Shown in pieces: positions 1 to 7,142 of a stretch of DNA of 26,942 bases. Source of the stretch: a virus. The first letter of the stretch is position 1, and each line of letters begins with the position of its first letter. The stretch is from positions 1 through 26,942 of the IMG/VR virus record IMGVR_UViG_3300023245_000088; one strand, written 5' to 3'. The notes beneath the pieces were generated by a model. That model was not told where the DNA came from. It did not search any database and worked only from the letters and a program-made list of their open reading frames with translations. The translations under genes and the position numbers were made by a program.

Positions 1-21
1 AGTATGACCCCTCTTTTTTAG
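1..21 (+). CDS. possible 3' end of an upstream gene (partial)
   Basis: The frame beginning at base 1 reads a few codons and stops with TAG at 19-21, just where the ribosome-binding site of the next gene begins. In so compact an operon this is probably the tail of an upstream coding region cut by the window edge. Only six codons are visible, so nothing can be said of its product. Confidence 0.25.
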   Translation, partial: SMTPLF

Positions 22-29
22 GAGTTTTG

Positions 30-263
30 ATGGATTATAAACTAGAGAAAAGAATATGCTTATCAAAGAATTGTAACAAAACATTCAAGACCTTCCCCAA
101 CAGTCCGGCAATCTTTTGCCAAAAAAACTGTCAATATGTCAACGGGAACAAAAAGAAATCACACCAAGAAATAAAAGAGTTCCATGGAAAATTTGTAAGA
201 GCTGCACTTAAAAAAAACCAAGGAGTAGGTTATGGCAAGAGGAACATCTGCACAGGCTTATAA
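30..263 (+). CDS. small zinc-ribbon-like protein
   Basis: This is a 77-residue basic protein. Four cysteines (C10, C15, C30, C34) form a CX4C-X14-CX3C pattern ending in FCQKNC, which resembles small zinc-ribbon proteins that phages often carry; no specific function is recognised. The ATG at 30 is chosen over the TTG at 27 because TAGGAG at 19-24 gives a spacing of 5 bases to the ATG and only 2 to the TTG. The C-terminal half is rich in Lys, which fits nucleic-acid binding, but this is inference. Its last 32 bases overlap the next gene, whose ribosome-binding site lies inside it, so the two are probably translated together. Confidence 0.65.
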   Translation: MDYKLEKRICLSKNCNKTFKTFPNSPAIFCQKNCQYVNGNKKKSHQEIKEFHGKFVRAALKKNQGVGYGKRNICTGL

Positions 264-489
264 TTCAATTCTTCCAAGTCTGGGAGATAAACAAAAAGAA
301 GTTCTGAGAGTAATTAGAAATCACAAAAGAGGGATCTCACTGTTTGAGCTACCCGATCAACTTGGTTGGCCGATCAATGCCATTTCTGGCAGAGTCACAG
401 AGCTATCCCAAAAGGGTCTTATCAAGGCCGATGGGACAAAGGTCAATCCCCACACTGGAAGAAAAGCGACGATCTGGCGAATAGTTTAA
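232..489 (+). CDS. small winged-helix DNA-binding protein
   Basis: This 85-residue protein is nearly all one winged helix-turn-helix domain. A first helix region (about residues 19-30, KQKEVLRVIRNH) is followed by a helix-turn-helix with LGWPINAISGRVTEL (about 44-58), then a short wing, KGLIKADGTK, and aromatic-basic residues at the end. The pattern LGWPxNxxSGRVxEL is common in small phage proteins annotated as MarR-like or helix-turn-helix proteins. The role is likely transcriptional or DNA-processing control, but the target is unknown. AGGAG at 221-225 lies 6 bases before the ATG. It overlaps the preceding zinc-ribbon gene by 32 bases, and a structured gap of about 130 bases follows before the sigma-like gene. 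Confidence 0.7.
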   Translation: MARGTSAQAYNSILPSLGDKQKEVLRVIRNHKRGISLFELPDQLGWPINAISGRVTELSQKGLIKADGTKVNPHTGRKATIWRIV

Positions 490-620
490 GGGCTTAGTAT
501 TCAATTAAAGAAATGGACAACGGCTCTCTCGTTTTTGATGAGGGGAAAGAGCCGCATCCACTAAGGTAAGTAGATAAATCTGCCTTACTCTCGACAATAG
601 TTTTGCGGGAGTATTTGAAT
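490..620 (+). promoter_or_regulatory. structured intergenic leader before the sigma-like gene
   Basis: This 131-base stretch is the largest non-coding gap in the window. It contains a perfect 7-bp stem, CGGCTCT (521-527) with AGAGCCG (548-554), with a possible inner CTC/GAG pairing. A second hairpin pairs GTAAG (566-570) with CTTAC (584-588), with AGA/TCT inside. No T-run follows the first stem, so it is not an intrinsic terminator. No convincing -35/-10 pair is visible. The gap ends with GGGAG at 607-611, 9 bases before the ATG at 621. A leader controlling expression of the sigma-like gene and the late operon is plausible but is inference. Confidence 0.4.
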
Positions 621-1406
621 ATGGCAAGTCCAAAGAAGCCAACACTTGACGAAGTGCTGGATTATGCGGAACCCAACATAAAGAATTTCATCTCAAAAGA
701 GGCCAAGGGTCTGCCTTTTGAGCAAATTGAGGAAATTCTGCAGGAAGGGTTCGTCAGAATAATAAAGGCTTATGAAGGTCTTGATCCAGAGATGGGTTGG
801 AAGGCTTTTGTATATAAACACGCCAGAGGTGCGGTTCTTGATTACTTAAAAGGTGGTCATGGATTTACTGAGGAAAGGTGGTCAATAGCAAAACCGGAAG
901 AACATAATTCACGAAACGTCAGCAAGATCCGAAGTAGATTGGGCTTGGTGAACGAAAAAGGTGAGGATATGTCCGTCGATTTTGTCCTGGGGATGAACGG
1001 CGAGTTTGATGAGTTTGTGGACAAGCTCAAAATAAACTGGGATCTGGTATCTCGGTTGGCTAGTAATGACATCGGAGTGAATGTTTTTAGTAGATACATC
1101 CAGGGGTTTTCCATTGAGGAAATATCTCACCGACTAAGGCTCTCAAGAGCTCGAATCGGTCAAATTTTGGATGAATTTATATCTCGTTTTGATGATCCTA
1201 ACTGGAATTGGAATCCACGATTTCAACAAATTTGCTTCGCTTTTGGGCTCTCTGAGCTTTTATGCTACCCACCCGATGACAATGGGAAAGGCTGGTCTTT
1301 TGTTCCAGTCAACATTTTCGACACGACACCACTCCCACCAGAGGAAGATCCACAACTAAGCTTTTTAGTTTTAATCGAGGATGGGGATGGCAAAGAAAAA
1401 GAGTAA
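621..1406 (+). CDS. sigma-70-family-like transcription factor, probable phage late sigma
   Basis: This 261-residue protein has a sigma region 2-like segment at about 35-77. There LDPEMGWKAFVYKHARGAVL parallels the DPxxxxFxxYxxxRIRGAxLDxLR stretch of sigma-70/FliA-type factors. A region 4-like helix-turn-helix lies at about 155-183 (RYIQGFSIEEISHRLRLSRA, then RIGQIL). Region 3 is not recognisable, and about 70 acidic, aromatic and Pro-rich residues follow region 4. By family knowledge such proteins direct RNA polymerase to alternative promoters. Lying directly before the terminase and overlapping it by 20 bases, it probably drives the late genes. ATG 621 has GGGAG 9 bases upstream; a TTG at 603 is less likely. 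It could instead be a sigma-derived regulator that does not recognise promoters. Confidence 0.72.
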   Translation: MASPKKPTLDEVLDYAEPNIKNFISKEAKGLPFEQIEEILQEGFVRIIKAYEGLDPEMGWKAFVYKHARGAVLDYLKGGHGFTEERWSIAKPEEHNSRNVSKIRSRLGLVNEKGEDMSVDFVLGMNGEFDEFVDKLKINWDLVSRLASNDIGVNVFSRYIQGFSIEEISHRLRLSRARIGQILDEFISRFDDPNWNWNPRFQQICFAFGLSELLCYPPDDNGKGWSFVPVNIFDTTPLPPEEDPQLSFLVLIEDGDGKEKE

Positions 1407-2076
1407 GAAGAAAGCGACAAAAAAGAAAACCAAAAAATCTGTGAAGAAGCCACAGAAAAAGGTCCTTACTCAACTTCAAGAGAACTTCTTGAGGGAATAC
1501 GTCGTTGTCCGTAATGCCACAGAAGCAGCCAAAAGAGCTGGCGTTCAAGGTAACAATCTCAAACAAAGAGGCCACCAGATTCTCCATGATCCATTGGTTC
1601 AAGAGAAACTAAAGACCTTTACCACAAGAAAATGGAACGAACGAATCGGAGCTTTTGATCGGATGTTGGATCGCCTTGAGTTCATAGCTTGTGATGATTT
1701 TGAAGAAGCTGACATCACCGATGTTGTTAAGTGGAGCAAAGATGATGTGATCTCAATGACTCTTTATGAAGACATCTCCCCACAGGCCAGGAGATCTATT
1801 AAATCGCTCAAACAGGTGATTTCTAAGAGTGGGGATATGGGAGTGGCCGTTGAAATGAAGGACACTGGTCAAGCTCTGGCGGCCATGAAAATGCTTGGAG
1901 ATTATTTAGGACTCAAAGAATACATGAAAGAAATGAAAGCAAGGGAGAAGGAAGTACATGAGAAAGCTCAATCAGGCACTCGTGAAAGAACTGAATCAAC
2001 TAGAATGGAGCGACTTCTTGATAATGCTAGACTCTACAAAGAGCGAGCAGGATCAAAAGGATCTGATAATTCATAG
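1387..2076 (+). CDS. terS: terminase small subunit
   Basis: This 229-residue protein recognises phage DNA for packaging. Residues 27-75 carry the small-terminase helix-turn-helix pattern: LTQLQENFLREY, then NATEAAKRAGV (43-53), then LHDPLVQEKL, typical of the Terminase_2-type family. Residues 3-25 are extremely basic, with 15 Lys in 23 positions, an H1-like tail not usual in the family. The C-terminal third is charged and helical, consistent with oligomerisation. GAGG at 1377-1380 is spaced 6 bases from ATG 1387; ATG 1381 abuts the ribosome-binding site and is less likely. It overlaps the sigma-like gene upstream and the large subunit downstream by 119 bases. Confidence 0.88.
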   Translation: MAKKKSKKKATKKKTKKSVKKPQKKVLTQLQENFLREYVVVRNATEAAKRAGVQGNNLKQRGHQILHDPLVQEKLKTFTTRKWNERIGAFDRMLDRLEFIACDDFEEADITDVVKWSKDDVISMTLYEDISPQARRSIKSLKQVISKSGDMGVAVEMKDTGQALAAMKMLGDYLGLKEYMKEMKAREKEVHEKAQSGTRERTESTRMERLLDNARLYKERAGSKGSDNS

Positions 2077-3616
2077 GTGCGCGGAGGATATTAGAGGCTT
2101 CGCGGTTCTCTTTTTCCCCCACTACTGCACAAGGAAGTTCAATGTTTTTCACGAAGATAGTTTTCAGAATTACAAATGGGCCGAGAAGGATGTGCGACGA
2201 GTTCGCGCTGCGCCTCGTGGAGCAGCAAAATCTACGCTCGCCTGTCTCATTAAGCCGATTCACGACGTCTGTTATGACCTGGAAAAGTTCATTGTCGTCA
2301 TATCGGCAACAACTGCGCTGGCAAATAAAAAGCTCAAGAATGTTCGGCAGGAGATACAGTTCAATCCTTTTTTGGCTGATGTTTATGGAACTTTCTTTCC
2401 AATTAAAAAGCCAGGGGCACAAGAATTTGAAGCCCATTCAGACATCTCTTCAACATACTTTGTGGCGTTGGGAAAGGGGTCTGCAGTTCGAGGAATCAGT
2501 ATCGGACAATATAGGCCAACTAAACTTGTATGCGATGACGTCGAGGACGCAAGAGAAGTTCTCAATGAAATGCTACGGCAGAAAGATAATGACTGGTTTT
2601 TTGAGGATGTTCTTAAAGCTGGTGACACTGGTACTAACGTGGATTTCGTCGGAACGGTACTTCACCCCGAATCTCTATTAAAGAAGCTCCTACAAAATCC
2701 TAGATATGATGTGATGCCAGTTTATCAATCCATTATGGAGTGGTCACAACATGAAGACCTTTGGGAGAAGTGGCGAGAGATCTACAGGGACATTGATCTC
2801 AAAGATCGAGCTGGAAAGGCAAACGCCTTCTATAAAGAAAATGAAGAGAAGATGGTCGGTGGCACTGTCGTCATGTGGCCTGAGAAAGAGTCCTATCTGG
2901 ACCTTATGATTGAGATGGAAGAAATCGGCCGACGAGCTTTTATGAAAGAGAAGCAGAATGATCCGGTTGGCGCAAATGACACAATCTTCGAGAACTTTCA
3001 TTGGTACAGAGAAGAACAAGACGGACTGCGGATCGAGAGCAATGGAGCTCTTATCCCATGGAAAAATCTTCTTTCAGTGGGGGCTATTGATCCCGCCACT
3101 GGTCAAAATGGTTCCAAAGTCCGAAAAGGTAAGCTGCCGGATTATACTTGTATTCCATTGGGCTACAAAGACCTCAAGAAGAGACTTTTTGTTCACCATG
3201 ATTTTACAAAACGGGTGTCCCCGTCGAAGGCAATAGAGGAGATTTTTAATCTTTACGACAAATATGAGTTTGAGAAATTTGCTGTAGAGACCAACTTATT
3301 CAGAAACTTGCTGCTTCCTAACATCAGGGATGAGCAGAAGCGCAGGGAGAAGAAGACAGGTAGTAGTTTTAAAATATCGTTTTATGATGTGGTTCAAACG
3401 GAAAACAAACACGAGAGGATCTATAGAATGGAGCCTAAAGTGAATCATGGCTGGATATTATTCAATAGGGCATTGAGTGCTCCTTTTAAGAATATGTTTA
3501 GAGATTTTCCTTTTGCAGATCACGATGATGCACCGGATGCCGTCGAGATACTGTGGAACTTAATTCATAACCGATACAAACCATCAGCAATGAACGTCAA
3601 TGTGATGAACAGGTAG
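1958..3616 (+). CDS. terL: terminase large subunit (packaging ATPase and nuclease)
   Basis: This 552-residue protein is the DNA-packaging motor. The Walker A-like loop is APRGAAKST (85-93). Walker B is KLVCDDVED (189-197), with adjacent Asp residues and E196 as likely catalytic carboxylate. The C-terminal RNase H-like nuclease shows its three acidic clusters: AIDPATG (D378), AVETN (E444) and DHDDAPDAV (D521-D527). This order and size are typical of terminase large subunits. ATG 1958 is preceded by AAGGA at 1948-1952, 5 bases away, and starts inside the small-subunit gene. An alternative ATG at 2024 would still leave a 53-base overlap but has a poorly spaced ribosome-binding site. Confidence 0.95.
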   Translation: MRKLNQALVKELNQLEWSDFLIMLDSTKSEQDQKDLIIHRCAEDIRGFAVLFFPHYCTRKFNVFHEDSFQNYKWAEKDVRRVRAAPRGAAKSTLACLIKPIHDVCYDLEKFIVVISATTALANKKLKNVRQEIQFNPFLADVYGTFFPIKKPGAQEFEAHSDISSTYFVALGKGSAVRGISIGQYRPTKLVCDDVEDAREVLNEMLRQKDNDWFFEDVLKAGDTGTNVDFVGTVLHPESLLKKLLQNPRYDVMPVYQSIMEWSQHEDLWEKWREIYRDIDLKDRAGKANAFYKENEEKMVGGTVVMWPEKESYLDLMIEMEEIGRRAFMKEKQNDPVGANDTIFENFHWYREEQDGLRIESNGALIPWKNLLSVGAIDPATGQNGSKVRKGKLPDYTCIPLGYKDLKKRLFVHHDFTKRVSPSKAIEEIFNLYDKYEFEKFAVETNLFRNLLLPNIRDEQKRREKKTGSSFKISFYDVVQTENKHERIYRMEPKVNHGWILFNRALSAPFKNMFRDFPFADHDDAPDAVEILWNLIHNRYKPSAMNVNVMNR

Positions 3617-3644
3617 ATTCACGAAAGACCAGTGAGGAAAATTT

Positions 3645-5129
3645 ATGTTTAATTGGGGTAATAAGAAAAAAGGTGGCTATTCACGCAGCCGATCTGGAGC
3701 AAGGCAGAGGAACAACCTTGGTATCATTGGGCTTCCTAATGACAAGAAAAAGCTGAAGTTCAGAGATGAAAAGCTGGAGCTCCTTGATTCCTATTATGAA
3801 AATACTCAATACGATCATTTAATGGATTGGGAACAAGATTGCTATGCTGACAACACTCACATTCCTATAAGAAAGCGATGTCCTAGAATTAAAATGCCTA
3901 TTGCTAAGATGATGGCCTCAAGGCTTACATCTATGCTTATTGGTGGGGATGCTTTTCCTGATTTAAGAATTGACGATATGCCAGACGAGCAAGAGTTCAT
4001 CAAGGCTGTGGTCAGAGAATCTCGTATAAAATACAGAATCCTAGAGCCATTTAAAAGAATGATAAATTGTGGATCAGCTTTTGTTCGCTTCTACATATCT
4101 GGTGGAACAATGAAAATGGAGCACTTCAGCTCTAAATACTGTTACCCCACTTTTGATGAATCAGATCAACTTGAAAACGTGGTCATAAAATATGTCTTTG
4201 AAGATCCTGACGAGACAGACAATGACGGTAACTACCAAAAGAAGTGGTTTAAGATGGAGCTCACCAAAATGAGTGAAATCATTTATGACACTCCCAATTT
4301 CGATCCAGACTCTACAGATGAGCCTGAGTTCACCGTTGTTGAGCAAGTGGACCATGAACTTGGATTCGTCCAGGGAACTTGGTTCAGGACCTCTGAGGAT
4401 CGTCATAGCATCGATGGTTATTCAATGATTGCTGACTGTTTGGATTTCATTGACGAGATGTGCTACTCGCTATCTCAATCCTCCACAGCGGTTCAATACA
4501 ACCAAGATCCACAGCTTGCTTTCAACTCCATGGATGAAGATGAAATGGAGAAAGTAATAAGATCAGCAGCTAAATCTTGGAATCTTGGAAGAGAGGGAAA
4601 AGCCGAGTTCTTGGAATCCAACCTCTCTGGTGTTGAAAAAGCTATAGAGCTTCGAGACAAGTTCCGTCAGAACATTCAGGATGTAATGAGAATCCTATTG
4701 ATGGACCCTGAGAAAATGGTGGGGAACGCTCAATCTGCTAAAGCTATGGAGGTTCTTCATGGCCCTATGGTGGATCTTGTTCGTGAGATTCGTGGGGTTA
4801 TTGAACCACAACTCAAAGAGCTCTTAATCAAAATGGAAGTGGCAATCCTCAGAGCTAATGAACAGGGAATGGATATTCCTTTCGATATGCCCCCAGGTTG
4901 GCAGCCCGAAACAATAATATTCAGTATTAAGTGGAAACCAATATTTCCGGAGACAATAGAAGATCAACAAAAAAGAGTGAGTCTTGTCATAAGTGCAAAG
5001 ACTGGCGGGTTCCTTTCTCGTGAAACTGCTCTTAAGAATGTTGCTGATATTTTCGGAGTGGAAGACATCGAACTCGAAATGAAGATGGTTGACGATGATC
5101 CAGTGACTAATCCATTCGGAGGATTTTAG
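3645..5129 (+). CDS. portal protein
   Basis: This 494-residue protein lies directly after the large terminase and has the size expected of a portal, the dodecameric ring at the capsid vertex through which DNA is packaged. Residues about 77-103 (KRCPRIKMPIAKMMASRLTS, then MLIGG) resemble the conserved early segment of phage portals, and the middle alternates helical and beta-rich stretches. A helical region around GVEKAIELRDKFRQNIQDVM followed by MRILLMDPEKM and the sequence QSAKAMEVLHGP fits the stem and wing of portals. The first 30 residues are basic and low-complexity. GAGGA at 3634-3638 lies 6 bases before the ATG. Its TAG stop overlaps the GTG of the next gene by one base. Assignment rests on position and motifs together. 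Confidence 0.8.
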   Translation: MFNWGNKKKGGYSRSRSGARQRNNLGIIGLPNDKKKLKFRDEKLELLDSYYENTQYDHLMDWEQDCYADNTHIPIRKRCPRIKMPIAKMMASRLTSMLIGGDAFPDLRIDDMPDEQEFIKAVVRESRIKYRILEPFKRMINCGSAFVRFYISGGTMKMEHFSSKYCYPTFDESDQLENVVIKYVFEDPDETDNDGNYQKKWFKMELTKMSEIIYDTPNFDPDSTDEPEFTVVEQVDHELGFVQGTWFRTSEDRHSIDGYSMIADCLDFIDEMCYSLSQSSTAVQYNQDPQLAFNSMDEDEMEKVIRSAAKSWNLGREGKAEFLESNLSGVEKAIELRDKFRQNIQDVMRILLMDPEKMVGNAQSAKAMEVLHGPMVDLVREIRGVIEPQLKELLIKMEVAILRANEQGMDIPFDMPPGWQPETIIFSIKWKPIFPETIEDQQKRVSLVISAKTGGFLSRETALKNVADIFGVEDIELEMKMVDDDPVTNPFGGF

Positions 5130-5665
5130 TGGCTAAAAAGAAGGATGAAAATAAGCGCGTAATATTTCGACGGATCGGTGGTCGTTTAGTTCCTATTACT
5201 GTGGCCGCTGGTGTTGGTATTGAGGCTTCGAGAAGAAGAACGCTTTCTAATCGTGGGAATCTAAAAATAACAGAGAGAAGATCCATCCTTAGTTCTACAA
5301 CAACTATAAGAGCTAAGAAAAAGGTCAATGGTTTATTCAGAACAAATGTTGGTATTGCTACATTCTCAAAATCAACAAAAGGAAGAGCAAATATCAATTT
5401 ATTTGCTTCCTCTGATAAGAAATCAACAGCCAGTTTATTTGTGGCTATGAATAAGAGTGCTAAGAGGCAGGGCTTTAAAACATTCACTGCACTTCTAGCA
5501 AACCCATCATTGCCAAAAGTTTTTAAGGCAAGGGGCGGGAAATTAATTTCAACATCTAAAAGCGGTAAAAAATTAATCGGTGCAAAAGCTGCGTCTGGTG
5601 AAATAACTCGTTTTTTAAATAAAGCTGGAAGAGCTGGAATAATGGCATTGATGAGGGTGAGATAA
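5129..5665 (+). CDS. basic head-region protein with FRRIxGRxVPI box, member A
   Basis: This 178-residue, very basic protein has no recognised function. The N-terminus is Lys-rich, then residues 12-23 read IFRRIGGRLVPI, a box shared with the next gene (VFRRIRGRIVPI) and with the protein at 10362 (KFIRKNGRIIPI). The rest is rich in Ser, Thr, Lys and Ala, without an obvious enzyme motif. It starts at GTG 5129, overlapping the portal stop by one base; GGAGGA at 5118-5123 is a strong ribosome-binding site 5 bases upstream, which decides the start. Its position between portal and MuF-like protein suggests a capsid-internal or ejected DNA-binding protein. This is inference from basicity and context; a role in assembly is equally possible. 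Confidence 0.7.
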   Translation: MAKKKDENKRVIFRRIGGRLVPITVAAGVGIEASRRRTLSNRGNLKITERRSILSSTTTIRAKKKVNGLFRTNVGIATFSKSTKGRANINLFASSDKKSTASLFVAMNKSAKRQGFKTFTALLANPSLPKVFKARGGKLISTSKSGKKLIGAKAASGEITRFLNKAGRAGIMALMRVR

Positions 5666-6264
5666 TGGAAAAGAAAAAACAGGTTGTCTTCAGAAGAATC
5701 AGAGGTCGCATTGTTCCCATTAAGTTGTCAAAAGCTCAAAGAGCTCGACTCAATGAGGGTTCTGCCGGAGCTGGAATAATGGCTGGTGGAGCTGCGGTTG
5801 GTATTGGTGCAGGAGCATCTATAACCAAAGCTGAAAGATTCCTAAATCGAAAGTCTGCCAGAAATGTTAGAGCTTCAAAGCTTTTCAAATCATACAAATC
5901 AAATCACAGACAGATGTCTTTCTTTGGTCATAGTAAAACTACAAAGGCCAATCTCCTTCTTAATAAATCGAGAAAGAAAGTCAGACTTGGTAAATCATTG
6001 GTTCCTCCTGTTAAGAAATTCGGCAAAGGTACTGCAGCTTTCTTGGTTGGTTATGGAGCTTCCAAGGTGGTGAGAGCTACTCATGGAAACAAAAATGAGA
6101 CTGTCGATGCGGTAGTGGGGGCCACTATTGGTTCTGCTGCCTATAATCCTAGAGGGACTTCAGAATTTCTTTACAAGTTGGGTGGCAATCCTAAGAAAAC
6201 AGGTAAAGCCGCATGGAGAACAGCCAAAGCAATCATAAGGTTAAAAACTAAAATCAAACTATGA
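5665..6264 (+). CDS. basic head-region protein with FRRIxGRxVPI box and Gly/Ala-rich segment, member B
   Basis: This 199-residue protein shares the N-terminal box with its neighbour (VFRRIRGRIVPI, residues 8-19). Unlike member A, it has a Gly/Ala-rich hydrophobic segment at 32-53, including AGIMAGGAAVGIGAGAS, and further small-residue hydrophobic stretches near FLVGYGASKVV and VVGATIGSAAY. Between them are long Lys/Arg-rich linkers. Such a pattern of glycine-rich, membrane-compatible segments plus high basicity is seen in some virion proteins that cross membranes during DNA ejection. The function here is unproven. ATG 5665 overlaps the TAA of the upstream gene, with GAGGGTG in front; the stop overlaps the next ATG (ATGA). 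It may be a distant duplicate of member A. Confidence 0.7.
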   Translation: MEKKKQVVFRRIRGRIVPIKLSKAQRARLNEGSAGAGIMAGGAAVGIGAGASITKAERFLNRKSARNVRASKLFKSYKSNHRQMSFFGHSKTTKANLLLNKSRKKVRLGKSLVPPVKKFGKGTAAFLVGYGASKVVRATHGNKNETVDAVVGATIGSAAYNPRGTSEFLYKLGGNPKKTGKAAWRTAKAIIRLKTKIKL

Positions 6265-7091
6265 GCTTTTTCGAGAATAATAAAGTGGAGACTCTTGCAC
6301 AGTCTCAAGCCGAGGAAGTGCAGGAGCTCAATAAACGAGAAGTAAAAAAGATGATGGTTCTATATAAGAGAGTCCGTCTTGAACTTATTGATCGTCTCAA
6401 TTCAATGCCAAAGGGAACTTTCACAGCTCAGAGAATGAGATCGTCTTTAATTCAAATTGATGCTGCTTTGCTGGAAATGCAGAGAGTTCTCGGAAAAGGT
6501 ATTCAAGAAAGCTCCATGATTCTTGGTGAGAGATCATCTGAGGATCTAATCAAAGAGCTCAACACTTTTGACAAAGAGTTCACTGGAGCTGTTACCCCAC
6601 TCAATCTGGATTCAGCAGTGGTTGCCTCTAAGACTTCCAACTTCCTCTTTGAGAGACACCAGTCGAGTCTCACAGCTTACAGCAAAGCTTTAAGACAGGA
6701 CTTTGCCATGGAGCTCTCAGAAGCTGTTTTAATTGGTAAATCTAATTATGAAGTAGTGGGAGAGTTGGCTCAAAAGTTTAAAGGTGAACAGTGGAAGCTG
6801 GAAAGAATAGCCAGAACAGAGCTCCACAATGTCTACAACATAGCAAAAATGGAAAATATGAAAGAGGTCAGGGATTCTGGAGATATGCCGGATCTGATGA
6901 AAACTCTCTTTCATCCAATGGATTTAAGAACTGCCAAAGATTCAAAGAAGCTTAATCGAGAGAATCCAAAGATTCCTATTGATAAGCCTTTTAAATTTAA
7001 GTGGGGAGATCAGGAGAGGGTATTTATGGCCCCACCAGATAGGCCAAACGATAGAGCTATCTTGCTTCCCTACCGCAAGGACTGGAAATAA
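6261..7091 (+). CDS. MuF-like (SPP1 gp7-like) minor head protein
   Basis: This 276-residue protein has the C-terminal signature of the phage Mu F / SPP1 gp7 head morphogenesis family. RIARTELHNVYNIAKMENM lies near residues 183-200, and VFMAPPDRPNDRAILLPYR sits close to the C-terminus. These proteins bind the portal and are incorporated in the head in few copies, affecting DNA ejection. The N-terminal two-thirds is helical and charged. It starts with an ATGA overlap (6261-6264) on the upstream basic protein, and the 51 bases after it lead to the scaffold gene. No polymorphic toxin domain is fused after the MuF domain; the protein ends right after it. Confidence 0.82.
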   Translation: MSFFENNKVETLAQSQAEEVQELNKREVKKMMVLYKRVRLELIDRLNSMPKGTFTAQRMRSSLIQIDAALLEMQRVLGKGIQESSMILGERSSEDLIKELNTFDKEFTGAVTPLNLDSAVVASKTSNFLFERHQSSLTAYSKALRQDFAMELSEAVLIGKSNYEVVGELAQKFKGEQWKLERIARTELHNVYNIAKMENMKEVRDSGDMPDLMKTLFHPMDLRTAKDSKKLNRENPKIPIDKPFKFKWGDQERVFMAPPDRPNDRAILLPYRKDWK

Positions 7092-7142
7092 ATCGGCATG
7101 AGTCGATATGTAGAAACTAACAACTAACGGGAGGAGACTCGT

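Noticed and set aside
521-554. Hairpin before the sigma-like gene as a terminator
   Set aside because: No T-run follows the stem; it is recorded as structure only.
857-1130. Minus-strand open frames opposite the sigma-like gene
   Set aside because: They have no ribosome-binding site context and no recognisable motif, and the plus-strand gene has clear sigma regions; they are shadows.
2142-2681. Second plus-strand frame of 179 codons inside the large terminase
   Set aside because: It lies wholly within the conserved ATPase domain, has no ribosome-binding site, and its product has no fold-like pattern.
7089-7109. FliA-like promoter before the scaffold gene (TAAATCGG, then GTCGATAT)
   Set aside because: The two parts resemble FliA -35 and -10 elements, but only 5 bases separate them instead of about 11. 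Mismatches remain, so it is not called as a promoter.
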